Source: Lasiosphaeris hirsuta (lineage: Eukaryota > Ascomycota > Sordariomycetes > Sordariales > Lasiosphaeriaceae). From it: a DNA stretch of 64,000 nucleotides. The translations under genes and the position numbers were made by a program. Location of the stretch: contig JAUKUA010000001.1 in NCBI GenBank assembly GCA_030549175.1, positions 6,138,001 through 6,202,000 on the forward strand. Direction: 5' to 3'. The notes under the pieces were generated by a model. The model was not told where the DNA came from. It did not search any database and was given only the letters and a program-made list of their open reading frames with translations. Positions 22,164 to 32,360 of the stretch are shown in pieces; positions within the stretch are counted from its first letter, which is position 1, and each line of letters opens with the position of its first letter.

Positions 22164-23477
22164 TTAGTGAGCCTCAACTGGCTTTGCAGAAGCCGCAGTG
22201 ATATGGATGCTAACCCCTCCTTGCGCCGCCTCACGCTGCTGCTTGAGCTTGGCCTGCTCTTCTCTAATACTCGCAAGAATTTCCGGATACCATCTCTCTC
22301 CCACGTCAGGATGACTCTTGACCCGGTTTCGGAGCGTCGCCTCTCCCAGGGTCGTCGCGACACCGCCAGCCCGAAAGGTGAACTCGACGTCATCCAACCG
22401 GCCCCCGTTCTTCTCTAGGGCCTCCTTCCGCTGCTGCTTTATCCGCTCTGACACCTGGCCGACCCCGACGTTCTCCAGGTCCTCGAATTCGGTGTCGCCC
22501 CGGACGCCCTGGAAGAAGGGGATGGAAAAGCGCGCGCCCTGGCCCGCCAGCGGCGAGAGCACGCGGTGCGTCGTGCTAACGCAGACACCCTGCGTCAGGG
22601 CCTCGAGGCCCTGGCCGATGGCGACGACCAGCGTGCCGTCGATGGGCGGGCAGTCGATCCACTCGCCGCGCATGTTCTGAACCTGCAGGCCTTTGTGATG
22701 CGAAGCCTGGAGAAGATAACTGGAGAGCACTATTGTAGACGGGATGATTAGCAAATCTTGACAATGTTGAATCAGAGCAAGAGTAGAGGGCATCGAGCGT
22801 ACTGCTGTCCTTGTGAGGACCAACCCCTTGGTTCCCGTCTTTCCCTGCGGCCCCCAGTACACCCACGTCCGGATACTTGACAATCTTGAGCTTGTGTTGC
22901 TGGTCTTGGTCAAAGTATTTGTTGAAGGCGTCCGGTGGGAGCTCGATAGCCTCGGCAATCAGACTCGTAAAGTATATGGATATCCTACCCATCCGCTGCA
23001 TATACTCTGAGAATACGGGCCGGAACTGTGGCAGCACCTGTGGCGATGGCCACTGATTCGGCGCGAGGAGGTTGTGGTGTAGCGGTGCGTCTGGCTTTGG
23101 CAGGGGATGCTCGGTCGAGAGATCTATCTGCTCTCTGTGGTCGATAGCCCCGGCGGTCACCTCGGCAGACAGACGTGAATATCCCAAGAACGACGGGGCG
23201 TTCTTCATCTCAATGTTGAGTCTGAGAAAACGTCAGATATGCCGATCCGTTCTCTATTTTGGCTGGGGATGTCGAACTTCTCTTGCTCTGGTATATTGAA
23301 GAATGCCTTTCCCTCCTTGATAACCTGTCTGAAGTCATCGTCGGGTATGCCCACATTCCGGAGGTAAAGAAACCCAACTTCCATCAGGGCGTGGCGAAGA
23401 TCTGCCAAAAATTCGGGCTTCGTCGCCGGATCTTGGGCCAAGGCCAGATCCAAGATGGGGATCGACGTGAAAGACAT
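22164..23477 (-). CDS. 2OG-Fe(II) dioxygenase, isopenicillin-N-synthase-like
   Basis: This is an iron/2-oxoglutarate-dependent oxygenase of the fungal isopenicillin-N-synthase/flavonol-synthase-like group. Minus-strand exons 23477-23278, 23221-22803 and 22729-22164 give 394 aa. The N-terminal DIOX_N region shows 'IPILDLALAQ' and 'GFLYLRNVGIPDD'. The catalytic half has the HxD pair in GVGPHKDSML, the distal histidine in TTHRVLSP and the 2OG-binding arginine in RFSIPFF. The first intron uses a weak GTTCGA donor but restores the family sequence EQEKLNIEMKNAPSFLGYS. The substrate is unknown. It sits about 2.5 kb from the dead DUF1479 gene, another predicted iron oxygenase, but they are different families and no cluster enzymes accompany them. 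A TATATAAA box lies upstream. Confidence 0.85.
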
Positions 23478-24177
23478 GTTTGTAGTGTCAAGAGAGACAA
23501 TGCTTCATATAAGGTTGAGGTCACATATGCTGCAGATGGTAATGCTCACAATCAAGTCGAAGGGAGTAAGCCTTTTACCATGCGATGAGCGTATATGCCA
23601 GGTTTATATATGCCAAAAGGGGGCTCTTGAATATATCCGTCTCGGTGATTTCTCTTCTTATATAGATAAGTACGGTCATGTATGTCTAGGCAGCCTGGGA
23701 TCGGGTCTTCCCGAATCGTAGTCGAGTATGGTGCAATTGATCGATATCAGCTCACACCCCAACCGCCCCGCACCGGATAGCCTTGATAAGTGCGGGGTGG
23801 ATTTGATGGAGCCCGAGATCGGTGGCTGCAAGGTACCAGACAAAGCCGAGACAAAATAGAACACCAACAACCCATAATCCCAGCTCCTATTTGAGAAATT
23901 AAGTTTCAAGTTCGAGTCGGTTGGTTGGACTGGCCTTCCCCACCCCAGTCCTGCTTAGGCTAGTGAACAACGGGGCACGGCATCGACGTCAATATATGTG
24001 CCCGAAGGCCGGTTTTGATCAAGAGACAAATTCCATGGCGTCTTTGAGAAGTCTGGAGCCTCTCATCACTCTTTGAGGGCCGCCCCCATACCGGATGCAT
24101 GTGTTCCCAGGGTACTTATAATGGCCGGGTGTACTGTGTGATCGAACGAACATCTGACCCCATGTACTTCATTATTT
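23478..24177. other. Dioxygenase promoter and UTP17 3' region
   Basis: The first 150 bp contain a TATA box for the minus-strand dioxygenase. The remainder up to the UTP17 stop codon shows no gene. Confidence 0.5.
23603..23610 (-). promoter_or_regulatory. TATA box of the dioxygenase gene
   Basis: TATATAAA on the minus strand stands about 126 bp upstream of the start codon. It is a near-consensus TATA box, suggesting a regulated rather than housekeeping promoter. Confidence 0.5.
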
Positions 24178-27100
24178 CTAGGTTTGAACTGGCTTAGCAG
24201 AAAATAAACCAACTATCTGGTAGAAAACATCCTCAATCGGGGGCATGGCGAAGGCTGGTGCCACATCGAAAATTTCGGTCAAGCGCTGTGGAGCGACAAC
24301 CGCCGGATGAGTGTCGTAGTCTTCCTCTATGTCCACATCCATGTCCACATCCTGCATCTCCTCATCGCTGGCTTCGTCATCCTCCGGCACATTTTCTATG
24401 TGCGCAATCTCCATTTCAGCATCGACACCCTCACTTATCCCTAGGTTGGCTAGGGGCTGAAGGAGAGGCGCTTGCTCAGCGCCTTCGGTGACCGACCAGA
24501 TTTGGGCTGCTGAGTCCACAATGACATAACTAGGAGATGAAACAGCCGAAATGACAGATGTGATTAGCTGCGGGAATGTCTTCACCAGCTTTGGCTCTTG
24601 ATCCCCGAGTGAAAACACAACAAGTTCCGATTGCATCCCTTTCTTCATCTTATCCTGGTTGGTATTCGGGATGGGTGCGGCCAGTGCGAAGGACCGAGAC
24701 TCGTAGTTAACAGCCAGCTGAGTAAGATTTTTAGTGGATTTCGACGTTTCCTTGAGGCTGAAGCTGTAGAGAAGCTCGTCTGATACGATGTCGTACACAG
24801 CAAGATCTTCTGAAAGCATGATAAGGCATGAGTCTAGGGACTTGATGCCCCTAACCTCACCCTTGAACATGCCGTAGACGACATCACGGAACGATCCCGT
24901 CTCCGTGTCGATGGCAACAACGATGGCTTCAGAGGGTTCCCCGAAGGCGGCAAACAGTATTGAGCCATCCTCGGAGAAGGCAAGGGCTCCACTTCGGCAT
25001 CCCTTCACAGCTGGTTGAATTGAATTGTCCCGTTTGACACCAATAGGCAAAGAAACGACGCGAGAACAAGACCATGTCCGAAGCTGTTGCCCATTATGCC
25101 CGGTTATCGCAAGCCCGTCTCTCCTTCGCAGCTTCGAGGCCCAGAATCGGACCATCCCATCATTACCGATTGTGGCAAAGCGAGGTGAGGTCGGATCGTT
25201 TACAAGATCGAAGATTGTTTCCGGCTGATTTGTGTGATGGGCCTCATTCACGCGAGTGACAAGCTCGAGCGAACCTGCTTCAGATCCAACTTCCCAGAAC
25301 TTGAGATAAATTTCTCGTCTCTCGTGACAGACCTGATCAGGTGTCTTAGAGCCAGTTAGGAAAGCTTCGGCATCTGTCTCAGGTGGCTGCCATTCATCCA
25401 CCGAGGCAAGCCATTTTCCGTCTTGAGAGAAGGCGAGTTTGGTGGCCCTTGGCTCGATGATTGGAGCACCCTGGGTGGTCATGTTTGTGTCGGTAGGGCT
25501 AGTGCGTGCGATGGCATGCTTCGTGACGCCTTGGCATGAGGAAATGTCAAAGACCTGGAGTTGAGGGGTGGACAGCTCGGCTCCTCCCAACGTGGCTTGT
25601 TGCCCGTTACCAACACACAGGAATATTTGCGATGAGTTGAGAGGGTTAACGGTAGTGACCAATGGCGTTAAAATTTCATCGGTCGGCGTCCAAACCCGGC
25701 GTACCATAGCCTTTTTCGAAGGTTGGCCACTCAGAACGAGAGACTGAATACCCGAGATGTAGGTTGTTGGCTTCATCTCTTCGGTGGACAGAATCATCGC
25801 AGAGTTGTCGTCAAAATGGATGGCGTAAGACGAGCCTCGGGGGGAGACCACAATATTTTCGATAGTTGCGGAAAGATGGGGCAAGAAGTCCAGCTTGTTC
25901 GTATCTAGCTGCCAGAGAACAAGCACTGCCTCATAGCCACCAGAAATCAGATAGTTACCTGTTACACTATTAGAAAGGATCCACCGTTTAATTGCTAGAT
26001 TGATAGGGATTAATTCTTACCATCTGCGGACCATTTGACACTGTGAACAGCCTTCCGGTGCCAATGGGACTTGCGAGGCTGGATAGACCCCGACTTCCAG
26101 GGACTGGATCCATCAGCAGGTAGCTTAGAAACCAAGTCGCTGTAGAGATAAATGGCTCCGCGAGCGCCACCGACGACCAAATCGACCTGATCAAGCTCTA
26201 TGCCCCCCTTCTTGGTTGTCTGAGTCGTGGCCCGAATGTCCATGCAAGCGATGAGATCGGGAGCATTGAACGAGTAGAAGCGATATTCCAGGCTGTCAAG
26301 GGAGCTTGTCGCTTTCCGCTTCTTCAACAAACCAAGATGCAATGTCGTCTTTGCCGCGGCAATAATCAACTTGCCATTTGCGGCCGATCGAACCAACTGC
26401 GGGGCTTCGTCGCAGGTATGGAGGAGCTGTCCCTCTCCGGCGGACAGCGCCTTGTCATCGTATGCCACGATTTGCGCAGTAGACACTGTCAACCTTTGAA
26501 GGACTATCAAAATGTCTTTGGTAGTTTCACTGAACTTCACGGACTCGACCACCATGCCCAGCAGCTTCCTTGTGTCGATCGTGAACGGTGTGTCCACCCC
26601 AGCCCCGGAAGTCCAGTTGATGTACCAGATGCGACCATCAGTACTAGCAACCCAGACATGGTCTGGGGAGTTTTGTGATAATGCCGACGCTACAATGTGC
26701 ACAGCCGATAAATTGGCTCCCGACTCCAATGTTGTAAGGGGCAGGGCGATTCGTCGAACAAGTAGGGAATCCACCGTTGAATAGACTTGAATAGATGTGT
26801 TGTAGGTGATAATCAGGTGCCTTCCCAACTTAGCGATAGTTCCCAACAATGAGGTCATATTTTGACTTACTGCTCATCAGGAGAGAATATCGGGTCTATG
26901 TCGAGCATCCGCCCACCCGTTGGATCTGAGACTTTCCAAGCCGTAGACGATGCTTGCGCAAGTCGGTTGCTCGTCGTCAGGGTGCCCGGCAGTTCCATGT
27001 CACAATCGGTAGGGTATGATCTCGAGTCTCCGGACTGAACCAGACTCTTCGTTTCTTTGCCGGGGGTCTCTGGGGAGCCATTGGCCTGCGATTTTGGCTT

Positions 27101-27205
27101 GGACTTCGAGCGATGGCGTTTGAGGGGCGATGCTTCGTCTTTCGGTTCCCGCTTGCGCTTTTTTAGAGAAGCGGTCTCGCCGTTGGCATCCATGTGAGAT
27201 ATCAT
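24178..27205 (-). CDS. utp17: U3 snoRNP protein UTP17/NAN1 (WD40)
   Basis: This is the fungal counterpart of NAN1/UTP17 (human WDR75), a nucleolar WD-repeat protein of the t-UTP (UtpA) subcomplex that links rRNA transcription to 18S rRNA processing. Minus-strand exons 27205-26871, 26820-26021 and 25958-24178 join in phase to 971 aa. The first 110 residues are basic and low-complexity (KKRKREPK, KRHRSKSKPK), fitting nuclear/nucleolar import. The WD region follows, with 'HLIITYNTSIQVYS' and the clear family signature WHRKAVHSVKWSADGNYLISGGYEAVLVLWQ. The C-terminus carries a long acidic run (DDEASDEEMQDVDMDVD). The first intron is only 50 nt. A second ATG four codons in (27193) is an equally good start. 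The start codon lies 348 bp from that of RPB10, on the other strand. Confidence 0.85.
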
Positions 27206-27553
27206 ACTGGGCTGCAGTTACTGAGCGAGGGGGCGAGTCCAAATGCTAGCAGCGCAGGTACCTCAAAGTCGAGGTTCAATGGGCATGGGCCGTCTCTGGG
27301 AGAAAATTTGGCGGAGACGCCAGAAAAGTTATAGTGGGGCAGGAGCTTATCGGAGATAAGCCCGAGCTAATCCCTAAAAGCCTGAGGCAAAGTTTGGTGC
27401 CATTTCATGAACGCCCCCAACGAGTCGCGCAGTTTTGAAAGAAACTTGAACTTTTAAACTGCATCCGTCTTCCTCTCCAGCCATACCTGGCGCAATAGAA
27501 CTCAGCCGAAGAAAACGGGCAGCCAACATCAGGAGTTTTGACCTGCCGAAAAG
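27206..27553. promoter_or_regulatory. Shared divergent promoter of UTP17 and RPB10
   Basis: Only 348 bp separate the two start codons, so promoter elements are likely shared between a ribosome-biogenesis gene and a polymerase subunit gene. The most striking element is a perfect inverted GATA pair at 27346-27360. I see no strong TATA box for either gene. Confidence 0.6.
27346..27360. promoter_or_regulatory. Inverted GATA pair
   Basis: CTTATC-GGA-GATAAG is a perfect 6-3-6 inverted repeat, and both arms are GATA-factor sites. It lies near the middle of the divergent promoter. GATA factors in fungi include nitrogen, iron and light regulators; which one, if any, binds here is unknown. Confidence 0.5.
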
Positions 27554-27996
27554 ATGATTATTCCAATCCGCTGCTTTTCGTGCGGTAAGGTGAGCGAGGC
27601 CTGGTTGCGCGAACACCCGTCCTTGTTCCAACGTTGCGCTGACCCTTTGTAAAGGTCACCGGCGATCTCTGGGAGAAGTTTGTCAAGGTCGTCGACGAAG
27701 ATGGCCTCAGTGAAGGGTAGGTCGATTTGTCTTCTCCCACGTACATCTTTGCGTAGATTGTGGCAGCTGATAGTCAACCACAGAGATGCGCTCGATCAGC
27801 TTGGCTGCAAGCGATACTGCTGCCGACGTATGGTTATGACCCACGTCGACCTCATCGAGAAGCTCCTGAAGTACGTTCAGTTTGGTGTAAAATGTGCTCT
27901 CTGACGTTACTAACAACTATACCCAGGTACACCCCAGATGGCCGCAACCTGAAGAAGCTCGACAAGATAAGGGTCAACGAGAACGAACGACGGTGA
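27554..27996 (+). CDS. rpb10: RNA polymerase I, II and III subunit RPABC5 (Rpb10)
   Basis: This is the small zinc-binding subunit common to all three nuclear RNA polymerases, needed for core assembly. Exons 27554-27589, 27655-27716, 27784-27870 and 27927-27996 give 84 aa. The start [12 protein letters not shown] contains the CX2C half of the zinc site, and [10 protein letters not shown] has the paired cysteines of the other half, at residues 45 and 46 as in yeast; [11 protein letters not shown] follows as expected. The protein is longer than the yeast subunit (70 aa) because of a charged tail, [19 protein letters not shown]. The tail is encoded by a separate last exon with clean splice sites (GTACGT...CTAAC...CCCAG). 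Confidence 0.93.
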
Positions 27997-30900
27997 GCCT
28001 CTATTACGGAGTACAGTGTGCATCTACAGGCGCTAGGAGCGGATTCCGCGGGTATGCGGCATAGGATAAACAGCCTGGCTGCAATGGCAGGCAATTGGCA
28101 GGCGACATCATTGTCTTGGGTTGTCAGGCTGGCGTCAAGGTTCATACTGGGTGGTCACTCTGAATGCGATCAATATGGTGTCTAGCCATTCACAGATGGC
28201 AGTCGAACTTGCAGAGAATGACACGCCACTCTGGTTCGCACCCGACAACCAACATCACTAATGTCTGCAATGCAGCACACAGCTCGTTCATCTCACCTCC
28301 AAAACCTCGAGCTGCCTCATTATCGTCATGTGAATGACGCAAACGTGTTCTTCCCCCCACAAAGAAGCCGCCCCTAACCGTTGTGGAAGGAATATGCTGC
28401 CTGCACTGGCTGGCATAATGACATGCCTGGGTCTCACTATGCTGAAGGCTTTTGGAGTTGTGGTATACCAATAGAATGTTGCTTCATCACATCATTCGAT
28501 AGCAGGCCGCAAAGCTGGCTACAAAGTGCTTTCCTCACGTCCATTGCACCCGACTGCGTCCAGGGAGTCTCATAACGACTGTCAAGGCCCAACCCCGGTA
28601 GCCCAGATAGATTGACATGAAAACTCGTTATGACGCTACCCTCCATCCCATATACGTGACGGCTCAAGCAAGGCTGCGCGCGACAAAAGCACATGGGCTC
28701 ATCTACAGCTGCTCTTCAAGTGGACGAATATCGGTTTATTGACTCACTATGAAGGCAATATTGATATTTGGAACTCGAAGCGCGGCGGGTATGAATCCTT
28801 GGTCCGGGGTTTCCGCTCCCTGCCAACCACGGCCGGCTTGCAAAATGTTGGTGACCCTCTGCTCGACACGATCAACGCCATCGCTACAAGTCTGCGCGTT
28901 TTTATGAGAAAAACTACGAGGCTTGGTATCGGTACCGCGACGCTGGGAGGGGAGAGCGGTGAGACCATGGCTACAACTTTCGCTTCATTTCAGCAACCAT
29001 GCCACGTCTCTACGATAGGTGGCTTCACGGATGCCGAGAAGGCTGGTGTGTTGGTTCTCACTTTATCGCAGCAAAAGATTGAGGAACCAACGCGCTTGAT
29101 ATTGACAATCGAACCAGTTATCTCCCCTGTCGGCCTGCCAAGCTCCAAATATGTGATTGATTGGGAGCATGTCTGTCCCCTTGCGCTGCAAGTTTGATTG
29201 GTTGGGTGCCGGCTCTGTGCCGACAGAAAAGTACACAGTGAGCAGGTCGGTCGAGAGGGGGAGACCATCTTCCTTTGCCAGATGTTTCGTTTTGTTTCCA
29301 ACACCTTTTGTTTGCGTCTCTTGGACGCGCTTATCCAAGACCCGCTAGGCTGCTTTTTGAGCCTTAGGCCTTTGATGTGGTTGAAGGAACGGAGTCAAGA
29401 TTTTAGCGGGGTCTGTACCAGGGAGAAGAAACGGAAAGGGAACGCGAGAACAGCGCAATTGAGCTTCTCATGGGAGAGACTTCGCCTTTTACATATGCCA
29501 ATCCGCTTATGATTCGTATACTAGTTATCTGATTGATTGCGCGCTGCCAGAATCATCAATATCATTACCCCTGAGTGTATGCGGGTACAGCATCCACAGG
29601 CGGCAACTCACACGCCAGTTACACAGGAGTGCCGTACTCTTCACGACAGCAGGAATCTTTTCAGACGGAGGCTTTTGGCGCTTGATTCTGTGACCCTGGC
29701 TTTATTCCCCGCTTCCTAATTGTCGCTTGGGTGCTGTGGCAGGGATACTGCAAGAAGGAGCCAAGGGAGCTTGGGCGAGTCTGGATCCGAACCCACCCTG
29801 GCACGTGTGAGCTGTGGGCTGCCCCCTCGCTTCCTTGAACTCAAGCCTCTGCTGGGAAAAGAGCACTGACAGTGCTGTACCCCAGAGTGGAGTACGGACA
29901 CTACTCTGACCATCCAGGCCGAGCATTCCTAGTGTAGGATCCCTCGCCATTGACAGCCCCTTTCAACTTGTAAGGAGGCGTTTGCTTGCTTGCCTGGTTG
30001 TTTACTGCAAACATTTAGGAGCATCGGTAGGATGTTGGAGGATTCACCCAGCCGCCAGGTGGACCGGTGTCTCGTGGCTAGTGTCTGTCCAAAAGCAAAC
30101 GCGGGACCAGATCGTCGGGTTAAGGTTGCCTGCCACAGGGACACGACCGTGATGGTTGCATTGCGGGTGGCCGTGGAAACAAAAATGCTTAGCAAGGAGG
30201 GGCAGTTCGCAAGCGCTGTACCGGTATGGGTCTGTGTAGTTTCAGAGATCGCAGATCCCCCGCCAATTGTCAATTTTGTCTTACTCTGCCCGCCGTGTCC
30301 TCGCACTGAAATCGCTGCATCTGCGAGCAGCCTCCTTGAAGACAAGAGGGATCGTTTCTTGGTCTCAAAAGGAAAGCTGTTGATCCTTCATGTCGCTCTG
30401 TATGCGGATAGTAGTGTACACCTTTGGGGGCCATCGCGTCTGCGTCAAGTTGAGGTTCCGCGGGCACAGCCGTCATCGAAGTCAACCCGGCACAGGTGTC
30501 GTCTGTGCAAGCACAGCACAAAACCATTGGCTCGTCTCACGACAGGGAAAAGGCAGGATGCGCCCAGCAGGCTGGGAACGGGCTGGACAGGCTTAGCTTT
30601 CTCCATCTATCTCCAAGCTTCCAATTGGCCATCTGCTGCCCCTCACAAAGATCAAGGGAGGGGTAATTGAGTGGATGGCTGTGACTCGCTGGCAAAGCGA
30701 GCCACACACACCCTCTCTTGGTGTCTTAAGCGCCGATGCCTGTCGTCGATATGCAGCCTGTCGGTAGCGGGGGCTTGCTCGTCATCCTTCTACTGGCCAA
30801 CTGCAGTTAAGATGTGGGTGAACAAGAGATATGTGCGGAACAAGGTGCCACAAAGCTTCTAGCTCCATTGAAGGCTGTTCGTTTTGCATGTCGTCTCCTC

Positions 30901-32360
30901 TTGCCCATCGGCACCTCATCGAAGTGCCCAGGCAAGCCCCAGGGAACGATGGAAGGATCACGCAGGAGTTGACTAGCTAGTTAGCAGCTTACATGGGGGG
31001 GAGGAAGCACTGGGCCTCAGGGGCCAAGGGAATGGAGGAGATAAGCAGATGACAGAGGGAGCGAAGGCGAAAGGCCGGCGTCACTATCACTAGCTGGTAG
31101 GAAATGTTTTGCCGTCGCGATGGCTCTCGGTCTATTGCTTGTCACAGTCGCATCTCAGCCTCAGCCGCCAAGGGGCAAGGGAAAGGGTGACTCTCAAAAA
31201 CGCGTCCGAGTCTGATGTTGCAGGCGGAATTGGACGAAGGATTGTCCAGAATCATTTCCAGTAATTCGATAATGCTAAAGGTTCCTCGCTGTAGGATTGT
31301 GTAAGGGAGCTGTCCATGTGCGTCCTGCGTACTGTGGAGGGGCGGTCCTGCGGGCCCGTTCGACATTGTTGGGCGAGTGTTGGTGGCCAACTCCTTGCTG
31401 GGGCCCGTGAGCCCATCCCCCATTTGGGCAGTAGTGGAGAGGCCTGGGGACCTTGTCTTCCCGCAACCCGCCCATGGACCACAACCGCAACCGCAGCCGA
31501 GTGGAGCACGCTGCCACCCTTCCGTTTGGCTGCGGCGTGCTAAGCGCAGGGCGCCCTCGCCTCTGCGCTCTCTGCCAGAGGTGCAGAGGTGCAGAGGAAG
31601 ACTCCCCTCGAGCAAATCATCGCTCAACCACACCCACCGCTTCCCACGGCGGACAAACCAGGCCGTCGCAAATCCCGCCCACCCAGACACGACCCCGTTA
31701 AAGACTCTTGTGGAGACCAGCAGCCGTTTTTCTGTGTCGTTTTTTTTTTTTGGTCCCTCTCCCCTGTGCTTCCTTGTCGAGCCTGCGAGCTTGTCCCGCT
31801 CCCGCAGTCCGCAGAAACACGACGTTGGCACGCTGGCTCAATCCACCCTCTGTTATCCGTCGCCCGTCCAAAACCGGCTGAAGCTGCGCGACGACGATCC
31901 ATCTCGTGCAGCACGAAACGCCTCCGGCTGGCCGTCTTTCTTGACCTGAGCAGCAAGCAGATTGAGTGTGCCTGTGTGCCTGTGCCTGGCCCAGACCCAT
32001 TGTCCGCTGCTGTTGCGCTTGACTTCCTACTAAAAGGGGCATGCTTCGGCTGGTCCTCTGCCCGATCGCTGCAGCCAGAGCTGCATCTCGTCTCGAGAGT
32101 CTGCGCGCCTTTCGACTCGAACCACAAAGCAGCCAACAACCGCGCTCCTTATTTCCCACTTTGTTCTGACCGTCTCTGGCACACCAACTATACTGTGTTG
32201 ACTGCCGCCTTGTTGCGCCGCATCGCCTGCCTGGAGATCGTGCCTCTCCCCGCCCAGGCGCACAAAGGTTTCCCTACCTACCCTATCCACCGTTCTGGCA
32301 GACCAGCTCAGCCTTCAAACCCCCCCCGGTTCGTGACAGCGCCACTCGGCGTTGGTCGCA
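27997..32360. other. Gene-poor stretch and leader of the CWxL-repeat protein gene
   Basis: I find no gene I can support. A plus-strand frame at 28739-29197 (152 codons, no ATG at its start) has protein-like composition but no motif. A 226-codon frame at 29990-30670 also lacks motifs. From about 31580 on, the DNA is pyrimidine-rich, with a 12-T run at 31740-31751, and is probably the long promoter and leader of the gene starting at 32361. Confidence 0.45.
31740..31751. repeat. Poly-T run (12 nt)
   Basis: Twelve T residues lie inside the pyrimidine-rich leader upstream of the gene at 32361. Confidence 0.9.

Noticed and set aside
18255..23477. A secondary-metabolite cluster built from the two iron oxygenases
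   Set aside because: There is no synthase, P450, transporter or pathway regulator beside them, one of the two is disabled, and the gene between them is a housekeeping-type small zinc protein.
29990..30670. 226-codon plus-strand frame
   Set aside because: The translation has no motif or consistent composition, and no splice partner is evident.
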